Shown: piece after piece, positions 10,727 to 23,379 of the stretch | How the letters are laid out: every line of letters starts with the position of its first letter | Numbering within the stretch: the first letter of the stretch is position 1 | Assembly: GCA_964058805.1 (NCBI GenBank) | Contig: CAXKVV010000146.1 | Span: 1 to 60,823 of the forward strand | Source: Schoenoplectus triqueter | Taxonomy: Eukaryota; Streptophyta; Magnoliopsida; Poales; Cyperaceae | Reading direction: 5' to 3' | DNA: 60,823 nt | Translations under genes and position numbers: made by a program | The notes under the pieces: generated by a model | What the model was told of the DNA's origin: nothing | Seen by the model: the letters and a program-made list of their open reading frames with translations, nothing else | The model's database searches: none

Positions 10727-13700
10727 CAGATTTTTTTTACTTTAGTAAATAAAAAAAGTAAAAATAGAGAACTAGTAAGATTACCTGATTTTTGAGCTAT
10801 ACTAGTCTGGACCGAGTTTGAAACTCGGTCCCAATTTTTTTTTACGTTTGAGTGTATTTGAAAATAGCAGAAAACTGAGACTAAATTTAAAACTCGATCC
10901 TAGATGTCTAGACCGAGTTTTAAATTCGATCCTAGCTTTCTGCTATTATATAGCACACCCAGCATATTTCTCATTCATCTTCCTTCAGCCAACCATTTCT
11001 TCAAAATCGCCGTTATTACTGTTCTACGAGCTTCCAACTGAAAATTTATTTTTCGACAGATCTAGAGCCGATCCGTATTCACCACTCTCGTCTCATCAAT
11101 ATTGTAAGTTTTTTTTCCTATTTGGACTATTATTTTTTGCTGTAAAATTAAATACACTAATAGTAGAGTTTATTGTTCATACTGTAAAGACGAAAATATT
11201 GCTGATCAATGTGTATCACGGAGGTCAAATCCTGAACACTTCAACCGGCGTGGGTTATGATATTTGTGCCGCATGCACATTTTCTGCAGACAAGACAATC
11301 AATCTTCGTGACCTGAAGAGGCATATTCATACTGGTTTGGAGTTGATATCTAGCCAATTCAATATTAGCACTAGTGCATAGATCAACACTGCCCTAGTAG
11401 GTTTGGGTGATTTTTGTATAGTTTATTTAGGGTTGTTTCTGATGAAATTTGGGGAATGATTAAAACAACAACTACGTACCAATTACCCGAATATAAAACA
11501 CTGGAGCTAGTAGTTGAATCTGAACCAATATCCAGTTCTGATTATTATGATCCGACTAGTATTCCTGGAAGTAGTAACCCAGTCATGGCTGAGGAAAAAA
11601 ACTCTCCCCCGAGCTCGGGAGCAGCGACTATCCCGTGTTCTGGTACAAAATATGGATGTAGATGTGGATGTTGATGAGGATGAGGAAGAGTAACACCTAG
11701 ATGTCGATGAGGATTACATCCAAGATACAACATATATAAATATGGATAAAATTGAGAATGTGATAGATGTCGAAAAATAGTTAAGGAGTGACAAATGTCT
11801 GTTCCTTTTATCAATCGAGGAATGAAGCACCCGTGTGCATAATTTGTTGATAATATGTCGATGTCGTATGCAGACGACCCTTATTTTCGCAAATCACCTA
11901 GAATTGATGAACAATTTGATGTCAGTCAGTAATTTAGTACAAAATCAAAGTTGAAAATGAAAATCGTTGTTTTTCATGTTCAACGGAATATAAAATTGGA
12001 GGTAACAAATAGCAGCAAATCAAAGTTAGTGATGAAATGTAAAGATTCTAACTGTCCATGGATGATGTATGTTACACCCAATATAACAGATATTTGAGAG
12101 ATCAAAATAAATCCTCTCGAGCACTCTTATTTTGGCAGTGTTACTAAGGCGGACCACAGTCAGATGACTTCTAGAATGATAACAGATATTGTTAAGAATC
12201 GGTTGAGAGAAAACTTAGAAATGACAGTTAAAGAAGCAATGGGTTTGGTTAAACAAAAGTTCCTCACAGTACAACCGAGTTATAATAAATTATGGAGAGG
12301 AAGAAAACTGATAATTGTAGACCTTTTTGGTAGTTGAGAGAGGTCATATGAGATGCTTCCATCTCTGTTAGCAGCCATACAAAATTCTACACATGACACA
12401 AAATACATCATAAAGACAACGCCCACAATAAAGTTCGGTGTTGAAATTTTTGATCGTGTTGCATGGGCATTTGGTCCGTGCATTGCAGCATGGCCTTACT
12501 TACGGCCAATCTTAACTATCGATGCTGGATTTTTATCGGATCGGTATGCTGGTAAATTATTTATGGCATGTGGTTATGATGCGGAGCAACAACTACTACC
12601 ACTTGTATTTGTTGTTGTTGCAGGCGAGGAAAGTGTGACAAACTAGGGTTGGTTCATGCAGTGGTTGCGTAAAGATGTTGTTGGTCCTGGTAAAATTATC
12701 GTTATCTCAGATCAACATCTAGGTATAAGAGCAGTATTTGAGAGACCGGATTTTGGTTGGCAGGAATCAGCAGGCGAGGTTGTTCACCGTTATTGTACTC
12801 AACACATTGCACAAAATATATATAAGGACTGTCATATGAAAATAATAAATGCTCTTTTCAAACAAGCTGTAAGACATAAGAAACCATGGAGATGCGACAA
12901 ATATATGAAAAAAAAAATTAATCACATTAGACCGGCATCTTATAAGTTCGTCAGAAAAACAGAAATCGTACAAGGAAATCTTCCAACAGAACAAGTGTCC
13001 AACAGAAGGATACAAAATAATAAAAATCTCAATAACCAACCTGCTGCAACTGAGGAAGTGTCAGCCGAGAAATTCCATTATGAGGAGTTAACCCCAGATC
13101 AAGTGGCTGCATTGCATCAAGAAAGATGAGCATAACATCTAGACGGGGGTCTCAATCGATGGGGAATAATGACAAGTAACGGTTCAGAATCACTGAACAA
13201 CATGTTTAGGATCACCAGATAACTTCTGATATGTGCTATCATTGAGAATACATGGCACAAATGTGTTGAGTGGTTCTATAATCGCCGAGAAGTTATAGCG
13301 GCTTGGGAATCTCAAGGTTTGGTGTTCTCTCAAAAGGTCACCGAACTGATAAAACATCACGGTGATAAGGGGAGAACTTACTATGTCATACACACTGGAT
13401 TGGGGTATCAATAACTATGATGTTTATAACAAAAATGGACTTATCGAGACGGTAATATTCTATACTTATATAAATTTTATTTCAATTTAAAATTTAAGTA
13501 ATAATTTATAATTTCTATTTGAAATAATAGGGACAAAGTGGTGAAATGAAATATGAGGTTGAATTAACGATGACAGAAATTGGTAATTGTTGGTGTCAGA
13601 AATCGTAATTGATTGGCATTCCATGCGACCACTTGTTTGTCGTTTGTTCATTCAGAAGACTAGATTACACTCAGTATATTAGTCCATATTATACGATTCA

Positions 13701-14283
13701 GTACTATATTAATGCATGGCCTGATCATTGGCGTAGTTATGGAAATAAATGATATTGGCCAATGTACAATGATCTGATCATTAGGCCGGATCCAACAAAA
13801 ATCAACAAAGGAAGGAGAAATAAGATACATATTCCAATGGTTATGGATGAAATGGAGGGTCGTATCAACAAACTACCAACTCGAGATCGAGCTCATTGCA
13901 GCAAAATATGATTTAGATTAGCAGATTGTTTATATTTTATTGTTATATTTACCAGACCAATTAGATTTTAATTATTATTGTAATATTTTAATTTGTTTGA
14001 TACTATTTTAGAACAATGTATTAATCGTGCTTATGTTTGGCTTTGTAAAACTTTATTTTAATTCTTATTATAATATTTAGACTAATATACTTACTGTCGT
14101 GTTTTGTTTTTAATATAACACTCAAACGTAAAAAAAAACTAGGACCAAGTTTCAAACTCGGTCCCGGTACCTGAAACCCGAGTTTGAAACTCGGTCCAGG
14201 CCAGTATGGCTCAAAAAATGTATAATCTTACTAGTTCCCTATTTTTATTTTTATTTTATTTACTAAAATAAATAAAAAATCTG
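10727..14283 (+). mobile_element. Mutator-like element (MULE), degenerate
   Basis: Both ends carry inverted CAGATTTTTT...TTTAGTAAATAAA. They are flanked by the identical 9-bp duplication CAATCCGAC at 10718-10726 and 14284-14292, the size diagnostic of Mutator-like transposition. Subterminal regions hold near-palindromes of GGACCGAGTTTGAAACTCGG type (about 10808-10832 and 14148-14200). The inside encodes a mudrA-like transposase broken by several stops. Confidence 0.93.
11414..13925 (+). pseudogene. mudrA-like MULE transposase, multiple stops
   Basis: The fragments appear in the right order. First is a MuDR-type N-terminal region (about 11920-12330, with CKDSNCPWMMY). Next comes the DDE transposase core (about 12353-13129) with ILTIDAGFLSDRY, then a second acidic motif in VISDQHLGI, then AQNIYKD. 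A C-terminal SWIM-type zinc finger reads GNCWCQ...GIPCDHLFVVC at about 13580-13650. In-frame stops, for example at about 12334, 12643 and 13125, split the gene. It is not expected to make active transposase. Confidence 0.85.
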
Positions 14284-14292
14284 CAATCCGAC

Positions 14293-15106
14293 TATTACTA
14301 ATGCTGATGACCAACCACGGCTTAATCCCCTCTATCTTATCTGGCATCGTCAAGACCAACTAATTCTTGCTTGGCCTCGGTCTTCTTTATCATAATCTAT
14401 GCTGGCTCAGGTCATTTCTTGTAACACTTCTTCACAACTCTGGTCCTATCTACAGTCGACATTTTCAGCATCTTCTCACACTCGGTTGACTGACCTTCAT
14501 CAGCAACTTCAGACTACCTCCAAGGGATCCTCATCTTGCTCTGATTTCCTTCACAGGATGAGATTCATTGCCGATGAGCTGGCCTTTATAGGTTCTCATG
14601 TGTCTGATTCAGACATTGTCATGTTTGTGCTCACTGATCTTGGTCCTGACTACAATTCATTTGTCGTTGCTATTACTACCTCGGCTCGAACTCTTCTATC
14701 TCATAAGCCAATTTCCACTCTCTTTTACTTAGCCATGAGCCACTCCTCTAATCTCAATCACCAGCTATTACCTCTTCTCTTCCATCTTCTCAAAATTCAT
14801 CGGCCTTTTATGATAATACCTTCAAAACTGGTAATTTTTGCCCCAACACCTCAAAGAATATGAAAGCCAAATTTGGTCCTTCTTTTACCTATCGGGCACC
14901 ATTTTCTAATTCTCACCCGAATCCCTCTTTTGGTCATCGACCCAACTACACTCCCAGGACCCAATATCCATCACCTTCTCCAAGTTTACTTCCCAAAACC
15001 CCCATTTCGGCCCAATAACAACACCTCCACTCAACCTACTAGGCCTCTTATCATTTGTCAAATATGCTCAAAGAAGGGACATTTAGCCTGTGATTGTTGG
15101 CACTGA
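14293..15106 (+). pseudogene. gag: copia gag, 3' part with CCHC zinc knuckle
   Basis: The frame continues from the 5' part, then there is a stop near 14393. From 14399 the product reads SQLWSYLQSTFSASSHTRL, the UBN2-type gag domain. A frameshift follows. The knuckle CQICSKKGHLACDC (C-X2-C-X4-H-X4-C) lies at about 15055-15100. Confidence 0.82.
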
Positions 15107-15176
15107 TTTGATGCTACAATCAGCCCACTTTCTCAATCACAGACATTTATAGCACAAACATCCTTCCACTGTTGAC

Positions 15177-15581
15177 TGGTACATTGATTCTGGTGCTACA
15201 CATCATGTGACGAGCGACCTAAACAACCTCACCAACTATGTTCCTTATGACGACAATGACACATTACACATTGGTAATGGTACCGATATGAAAATTCTAA
15301 GTATTAGATCCTCTACTCTTTCAATTACAAATACATCTATCCTTCTTCAAGATATATTACATGTCTCACTCTCTACCAAGAATCTGTTAAATCTATTAAA
15401 ATTATTATATGATAACAATCTCTTATTTGAATTCTCCTCTAACTATTATTTTATAAAGGGCCATCCCACCTCGACTATACTTCTCCACGCCAAGCTCCAT
15501 AATGGCCTCCACATTCTTCCCTTTCCTCCTTCCACCTCTCCACAAGTTTTTCTTGGTGAACGTGTGCCGGCCAATGTGTGA
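15177..15581 (+). pseudogene. pol: copia aspartic protease domain
   Basis: WYIDSGATHHVT carries the catalytic DSG of copia proteases at about 15186. It is followed by the usual HIGNG and ILLQDILHV motifs. The frame stays open to 15581, then breaks. Confidence 0.85.
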
Positions 15582-15739
15582 CATATGCGATTTGATCATC
15601 CCTCTTCATCTACTACCTTGCTTGTTCTAAACACTTATACTTTACCTTGTTCCTAAAAGAAATATCATTTTGCCAAGATTGTTGTATGGCAAAGGCTTAC
15701 AAACTTATATTTTCTACTAGTACTTCTTTTTCTAATTCA

Positions 15740-16310
15740 CCATTAGAACTTGTTCATTCGGACCTTTGAGGTCCCGCTCCTATCATGTCTCATAATGGAT
15801 ACTGATATTATGTGATTTTTATTGATGATTATACAAAATTTACTTGGATGCATTTTCTAAAAAGAAAAGATGAGGTGTCTAATGTGTTTGCATCTTTCAA
15901 ATCACAAGTTGAGAATCTCTTGGATGCAAGTATTAAAATTCTTCGTACCGATTTGGTACCGAATACAAGCCACTTTCTCGGTTATTGCCTCAAATCATCT
16001 ACCAAATATCGTGCCCTTATATCTCGTAATAAAATGGAATATCCGAAAGAAAACATAGGCATATTATTAAATTATCACTAGTCATGATACAACATGCATC
16101 TCTTCCTCTTCGATTTTGGGATGAAGTATTTTCTAGTGCTATTTATCTTATCAATAGATTACCCTCATCTTCACATGATATCCTGTCATTATCTTCATTA
16201 TGAAAATTCGTCGGTCATTACTACAACCCTATTTGACACTCAAATTCCATATAACAGGCCACTGATTAGTACTTTTTAGTTGGTTTTCTCAGATATTCAA
16301 TTCCTCCATA
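15740..16310 (+). pseudogene. pol: copia integrase core, broken
   Basis: LVHSDL then a stop, FIDDYTKFTWMHFL, and ILRTD about 40 residues later are typical of the rve integrase core. Frameshifts lead into RFWDEVFSSAIYLINRLPS in another frame at about 16110-16170. The remainder of pol is missing. Confidence 0.82.
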
Positions 16311-16430
16311 TATTAATAAAACTCATAGTAGAAGCTTCATACAGTTTAATAGAACTTACTGTGTTTCAAATAACAACCTCCTTCACATCAAAATTAAACA
16401 CAATCAATACCTAAAAAGGAGCATAACGAT

Positions 16431-18370
16431 AGCTCCATTTTAGTGAGTGTGATCATTCGTAATCCATTTATATTGAACATATTCACACAAATCTTTGGGA
16501 GCTGCATGTGGAACAAAGCTTTGCAATAAAAAACACTTGATTATTAAATATATATATATAATATAACAATCACCACCTAATTGCAACATAAATGAAAAGT
16601 AATTACCACTTGAACAACAACTACATAAAACCATTTGAAACTTTGTTGATGTGCGGTAGCATAAACTAACAAACCAATAGTATCGATAACTTATAGTATA
16701 TATATAAAAAAGAATTTATTAAATATTAAATACAAAATTAATTAATACTCGTCAAATGATAAAAGCAAACATATGCACCGTGCACTACAAAAAAATTACC
16801 TCGGCATTTATAACATGACCCATAATACATCTATACAATTTTGAAGCACTAAGTAACACATGATAAATATTAATCTTGGTTGAACTAGTAGGCAATATTT
16901 TTTTCTATTTAACCATGCTTGAATTGTCTTTCTTCTGATTGGAAGATATTTGATTCCAACACTTAATATTATCAGACTTTGATAAGTCCCACCCTATACA
17001 ATCATCAACACATAAATGGAATCTAGGTTGCACTAACTCAACAAACCCAAAATAATCATAAACAAATGGTAGTAGGACTACAAAAGAATAAGAATATCAA
17101 GTGATGTCATATATACTAAATAATTAAAAAAAATACTTCATTTAAAGTAGTAATTGTAAATTATCTTCTTTAGAAAAAAAATTTTATAATCAAACTGAGT
17201 CTTGACAGAAATTTTCTCTCTCACCAACTAAGTTGGGCACTGTAACATAATCAGATTGAATGTCATAAATGATATTAGCAAAAACATTCACATCATCCAT
17301 ATGAGAATCTAGAGTCTGGTCAAACTTGAGACCATCTTCATAAAACTAACAATGAGTCATACAAAAAGAAAATAACATTAATAAATATTTTTCATAAAAA
17401 TAAGAAAAGCAAAAAAACTAACCAGTACAACTTCTATTACAACCAGTTATTATAATAATTTCTGAATCAACGAGTATACAATCTCTATAACTACAACGCT
17501 TTACATTTAGAATAGAACTTGTTACTATAGAAGGATAGAAAGGAGAAGGACTAAGAGAAATAAAATCAGGCACGAGATTGGAATTACGATATGTAAGAGG
17601 TGTGAAAGGAGACGAATGACCAGTACTACTAACTAGTACAATAGATAACTTATGATTTCCTAAAAAAACATAACAAAAATTACAAAAATAATTATGAAGC
17701 AAATGTCACTAGGAGAGAAAGAAAATAAATGATATTAAAATAGAAATACTTTGTTGTAGCTCTTCCAAATTACCACCAGAAGATTCTACACAAAGAGAAA
17801 GAATACAAACATAAATATTCAAATAAACTATTATCTATCATTTTTTCAAAAAAAAGAAATCTATTCTGATTTACTGTCACCATGTCACCAATTCATTATT
17901 TCTATCATCATCCCCTTCAACATTATAAGAGTTATCAATAAAATAAGAAACTACATGCACATCATGAAAAAAATAAATTGATATATATTATAACTACAAA
18001 CACTTGTATAAATAAATACACTCAAAATCAATTCAATTTATACATAGTAAAAAGAATCTCAAATCATAATTCTTTCCAACATATGAGAATTTTTTTGTCT
18101 TGTAACTATTTGACATGCAACACCGTTTGACAACCCTTGACAATGAAATGGTCGCCATCAAACTAAAAGCAGGGTTCTGATGGTTTGGATTCATGTACAT
18201 TTCCTTCTTAATTTCATAATCACCAATAAAAATTTAATTGTCCTCAGGCCATGGAAATAAATCAACAAATTGAAAGTCTTCAAAATGCATGAACTTCAAC
18301 ACATTAGCAGTCTCTTACTCACAAACAAAATGCATGTGCCAATTCATAAATCTCAGAGTTTTATCACATG
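16431..18370. other. Degenerate transposon-derived sequence
   Basis: AT-rich and full of stops. CACTACAAAAAAATTACC at 16784 looks like the terminus of a CACTA (En/Spm) element, but I find no matching end. A 94-codon minus-strand frame at 17418-17702 has no recognisable domain. Confidence 0.4.
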
Positions 18371-18373
18371 ACA

Positions 18374-19097
18374 TCATGTATCGATCAAACCTAGTATACA
18401 CAAGCAACCATGCCTATATAAAATAAAATTAAAATTAATTAATCTAGATATTAATTCATGTAAAAAAATATAGAAAAAAATAATTACAATGAGAGCAAAA
18501 GGACAGTTACGTATGCTAGGTGAACCACTCTTTCCAAGAGCACTTTTATTCTGCACACTCTAAGCTATAGTTCTGAAGTTCTTTTCAGTAAAAATATAAG
18601 CACCAACACTCCATACATAATGCCATAATCTTTTAAAACTTTCCACATACTCCCAAAAAAATATAAGAAGTGATGCATCTATCATAGTTAACAAAATCAA
18701 TGAAAAGAAGTACATAGTAAATAAGTACATCCACTCCTCAGGAGTTGTAGTGTTATTTGGACCCAATTGCTCTTTAAGGATCTAGTCCAACTCATCTCAA
18801 TGAATCTTACCATGACTAGGAAAAAAACTTTTGACAAAGAAAAGAACCATGTAAATCAGTGGACCGCCAATTCTTTCTTTTGGTCACAATTTCACCCCTA
18901 ACTCTCAACCCCAACACCAAAGAAAAATCTTCATCAACGATATTCAAAAGAACATCACTGTACACAAAACCAACATTCTCACAATCAAAATATAGAAACA
19001 TGTCTCTCAAAAACTGACGACACGATCCTATGTGAGAAAATTTTAGAAAATATTTAAATGACCACTGATTAATTACTTCATGATGCTTAAGCTTCAA
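18374..19097 (-). pseudogene. DUF1985-like transposon-associated ORF fragments
   Basis: On the minus strand three frames follow one another: 19097-18816 (contains DFSLVLGLRVRGE), 18766-18560 (WMYLFTMYFFS...YVWSVGAYIF) and 18556-18374 (SPSIRNCPFALIV). The order and spacing resemble the DUF1985-type region carried with Ulp1 proteases in plant MULE/CACTA elements. Stops separate the pieces. The family call is from pattern memory only. Confidence 0.4.
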
Positions 19098-19860
19098 TTC
19101 TTTCCTAAGTTGATCTTCAAAAAAGATAAAAAAAATTCTTTGACTGACATATATGAGTTACATGCAAAAAAACATCTCCACCTCAAAACTGAGATTCATT
19201 AAGACATAACTTCTATTTATTTGAAACTATCTTCACCTAAATAAAAATAAAGACAACAATGCTATCAGGACACTATTATTTTAATTTATCAAATCAACAA
19301 ATCTTATACATTCTATTTGATTAAAAAATGAATAAATATAATAATTAACAAAAATAACTTATATAGGAGATTCTAATGTATAAAGTCAAAATGAATCGGT
19401 CATATGAAACAAACTTCAATATAATGTGAAAGAAACTTCAATAAAATATTCATTCTATTAAAGACCTAAAAAGAGTTGATTCTATCAGTGGTATAAAAGA
19501 AACTTCAATAGAATGTGAGAAGATAACGCACAACAAGCATTTAACAAGGAAGATGGGCAGGGGCGGAACTAAGGTAGGCGACAGCTGGCGCCTGGACACT
19601 CTCTCGGTTCACTGAAAAATAAAAGTCATATGATAAAAAATAAATTTTCTTTTGACCTGAACATTCTATTTATTTGAACCGAGCATCTCCTATCGATCGT
19701 TTCTGGTTCTGCCCAGAAGATGGGGAATGGGACAAAGATATTTAAGTACAAGTTATCGAGAGAGAGAAATATGGGAGAGAGATGGTTCAAAATGCCCGAG
19801 CAAGTAAATATTTCACCCAAAAGCCTAAAAAGAGTTCATTCTAGCTTGATACAATATTAG
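19098..19860. other. AT-rich sequence, no gene seen
   Basis: Short stop-rich frames on both strands. No recognisable motif. Confidence 0.4.
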
Positions 19861-22210
19861 GTGTTCCACAATTAAATGATATAAAATTTTGTATATAATA
19901 AGAATCAATACATTGTACTTACATATAATACAAAATATAATTGAAATCAATAAGCACCACATTTCAAATCATAGCATTAAATACTTACCAGTGAAACAAT
20001 ATTATTAAAATTACCACCTGATCACATCATACTCAATTATAATAGAAATAATTATTATTAACGTTCCTATATTAATTCTTGCATAAATAATATTAACATT
20101 GCTATATTATTTATAACCTACTCACTAAGACATCATAACGGGGTAGCAACCGATATAATGACTCATCTCTTCTTCTATGAAACAAACCACAAAATATAGA
20201 AAACTACACATTGTGGGCAGAGGCTTTTGTTATATAATAGTTAAGAAATTGTCAAATGTCATGAACCATTACAACGTCTCATCAAGACGTTAAACGTTTC
20301 TGTAAAACGTTATAATCATAGAAGTTGGTATCGTACGATACGAGATACGTATCGCACGATTCGGTACGAGTCAGAGGAAGAACGATACAGATCGTACCAG
20401 TGTATCGTTAGCGCAGTGAATCGCGAGAATCGTAGCGATACACACGAGCGATACGTGTATCGTATCGGATCGTAAGTATTTACGATTCTGAATTTGAGCC
20501 ATGGGGAGTTGCAATTTCGCTCGATAATTACATTTTCTCGCCTTTTCCTTCGTTTACGACGCCTTTTGCGTGTTGAGAGAGAACTCTAGATAGCTTTTCA
20601 TGCGTTGAGAGTGAATAGCCTCGTCGTTGTCACGCTGAGAGTGAAGAAGCCCCATCGCCGTCGCGCGCTAAGAATGGAGAAGTCTTGTCGCCATCGCTAA
20701 GTTTCGCAGGTTAGTTCTCCTTTTTTATTGGAATTTTCGTTAAGACTCGGGTGTGGCAGATGAGAGTGTGTTTCGTAAATATTAGAAGGTTAGAGGAGGC
20801 AACTCTGACTTGTGGGACCATAGTAACAACCTCACACTTTAATTAAAAAAAATGTTTCAAGGGAGTTAGGGTTGGACCGTGGACTTATTAAATTTTCATC
20901 TTTATTATATTTTTATTGCGATTTTTTTCTTTCAATTTTAGTTTAGTCACATTTAATTTTCAATGAAATATTTCATAAATTTTATTTACTTTTATATTTT
21001 ATTATAATTATTATTTAAATTTTATTTTTTAAAATAAAGCATAAGTGAGAACATAAACAATATTGAACAAAACTAAATAGTTTTCTAATATACGACTTAA
21101 TAAAAAAATATCTATATTGAATTCATATCAATTATATATGTTTGCCTTGCTGTATTATTATTTTATTTCTAAAATAATATATATTGAATTTGTATATGAT
21201 TGATTGAAAGAAAGTATTTTTTGTTAATATTTTAAGTTATTGATTAATAATATGTGTCCATAATAGGAGTTGTGCTCATATGTATAATGCATAAAATTTC
21301 ATATAGAGCATGTAGTGCTAGTATAATGCATAAATGTAATAAAACATTATAATATAATGATTTTCAAAAGAAAAAAATTTCACTACATATTTTATTAGTT
21401 GTTTTAACTCATTTTAAGATAAGTTTAGCGTATCTTAACGATACGATACGATACGCGATACACGATACGATACGATACAAAATATAACGATTCACGATAC
21501 AAATTACGATTCAACATCTATTATTATAATTTTTCATTACATCTTCTCAAAACATTACAACCTTTCAATAAAATAAACATCATCTCTCACAAACGTGGGT
21601 CTAGATAGACAGTGAAGAAACCACACAGATCAAACGGCTAAAAAAACGTCATAAGAGTTTATAAATTCAAAAAATAGGATGAAATCTGACAGGATATGGG
21701 CCCAGTATGTCATTAAGACGGATAAAAAGTTATAACGACATATTAACACATCACAACGGTTTTACAAAATGGAAGGGACTGACAATGCGGCTAGACGTTA
21801 TAACTACTCGTCCAATCGTCATTTTCTTCCATTATAACTTCTCCTCAAACTTCATAACGACTGAAAAATACAATACAAAATATAATAGAAATCAATAAGC
21901 ACCCTATTTCAAATCATAGCATTAAATACTTGCCAGTGAAATAATATTCAAAATTTACCATATGATCATATCAGACTCAATTACAATAGAAACAATTATT
22001 ATTAACATTCCTATATTATATAATTCTTACATAAATAATATTAATATTGCTATATTATTTAGAACTTGCTCACTAAGACATCATAACGAGCAAATAACCG
22101 TTATAACGGCTCACCTCTTTTATGAAATAAACTATCCAAAATAGAGAACTACACATTGCGGATAGAGACTTTTATTATATAAAGATTAAGAAATCATCAA
22201 ATGTCTTGAA
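19861..22210. repeat. CGTTATAACG-rich repeat unit with ~350-bp direct duplication
   Basis: A 350-bp segment (about 19905-20270) recurs at about 21850-22205 in the same orientation with scattered differences. Around both copies are many CGTTATAAC, CATAACGG and AACGTC motifs, for example near 20135, 20290, 21735, 21790 and 22080-22110. Dense short palindromes like these resemble subterminal transposase-binding arrays of CACTA-type elements. The termini are not resolved. Confidence 0.6.
20319..21520. mobile_element. ATCG-rich non-autonomous transposon (~1.2 kb)
   Basis: Its ends are imperfect inverted copies: TAGAAGTTGGTATCGTA at the left and, reversed, TAGATGTTGAATCGTA at the right. Both subterminal regions are packed with GATACGATACG, CGATAC and GTATCG words (20328-20485 and 21428-21515). 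The middle is AT-rich and non-coding. It splits the CGTTATAACG unit, so it inserted later. No clean target duplication is visible. Confidence 0.55.
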
Positions 22211-23012
22211 ATATGAAGAGATCAGAGTATTCAGCACTGACCGATTCGAGAAAACTTCAGTTGACGGGTCGGTTAAATTGCTCAATTTCGATTCATTGAG
22301 CAGTTCAGACCATTAGTTCACGAGAAGGTATAGAGGATCAGCATCTTCTCTTGGACTGTTTGGGTTTGTTGATCCAGACTGAAATTTCTGGGAAGAATAA
22401 GTGGGGTGCAAAAGTAACGGTGCCTTAATTTCAGAATTTTTATATTGTCCAATTTAATGTTAAGAAATGAAATTTTTAATACGAAGTGGCAACTACAGAA
22501 ATAATTCGACTGGATTCGTATACGAACAATTAATGCAATCAAGGAATAAAAAATATGAGAAATATGAGGAACAAAGAAGGCGTAAAGATGAAAAGTATGC
22601 AGAGGAATTGAGAAACTTGAGATAAATGTTGGATAAACTAACAATTGACGAGAAAAATAAATCTTTACAACAGAGGAAAAAGATGACGAAATTGAAGAAG
22701 GGTTAAAAGAAGCTTCTCATAATGAGAGAATATGAAGAGATCAGAGTATTCTATATTCAGAAAGAAGATAAGTTTTTTTTTTAGTTATGTCACGTATCTA
22801 TATCTTTCACTATTGATTTTGTTTCTTTCTTTTTATTTATCTTAATCAAATGATTCAAATTATTTTTTACTTTCTTAATCTAAAGAGGTGATATAATATC
22901 TCTAAAGTATAACTTAAATACTAAAACAATATAACTCATTATATTCTTTTAATGAATAATTATATAGCTAATTATAATATTTATCAATAAAAAAATTAAC
23001 ATTTTAAAAAAT
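22211..23012. other. Unassigned, with fragments of a charged coiled-coil ORF
   Basis: The plus strand at about 22535-22740 would read KYEEQRRRKDEKYAEELRN, interrupted by stops, possibly the tail of a decayed transposase. The phrase ATGAAGAGATCAGAGTATTC occurs at about 22216 and 22732, so part of this stretch is flanked by a short direct repeat. Confidence 0.35.
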
Positions 23013-23226
23013 AATTATGTTAAAAAATTCTAACAGAAGTTATTTTGGAGAAAAGATTTAACTCCAAATATTTGATTATTTATATATGCTATATTTTTTG
23101 GGATGAAATGAACAACTCTAATTATGTTAAAAAATTCTAACAGAAGTTATTTTGGAGAAAAGATTTAACTCCAAATATTTGATTATTTATATATGCTATA
23201 TTTTTTGGGATGAAATGAACAACTCT
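23013..23226. repeat. Perfect 107-bp tandem duplication
   Basis: The unit starting AATTATGTTAAAAAATTC at 23013-23119 is repeated without a mismatch at 23120-23226. This identity inside old repeat debris implies a recent duplication, or an assembly artefact. Confidence 0.95.
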
Positions 23227-23379
23227 AATTAAAATAAAGAGACTTAGAAAACGAGTCAAAAGAGAAGTATGGTGATGGTATAGAATTAAAATTTGTTGAG
23301 AAAGAAGTGAACGGAACTAGCACAAATTCAAAACTCATTTACTGAGACACAAATTTGGATCGAGCAAAATGTTACATTG

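Larger units (their letters stand above)
10234..16430 (+). mobile_element. Ty1/copia retrotransposon remnant, split by a MULE
   Basis: A primer-binding site TGGTATCAAAGCC lies at 10461-10473. It is followed by a gag start (NNYLSWQSQI at about 10636), interrupted at 10727-14283 by a MULE and resuming at 14293. Further downstream come a CCHC knuckle, an aspartic protease and a broken integrase. The upstream 10234-10455 has LTR features, including TATAAATAG at 10381. Reverse transcriptase, RNase H and a 3' LTR are not seen, so the 3' part is lost. Stops and frameshifts interrupt the frame repeatedly. Confidence 0.82.

Noticed and set aside
16784..16801. CACTACAAAAAAATTACC as a CACTA transposon end
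   Set aside because: No TTTTGTAGTG partner was found in the following 8 kb, so I mention it but do not call an element.
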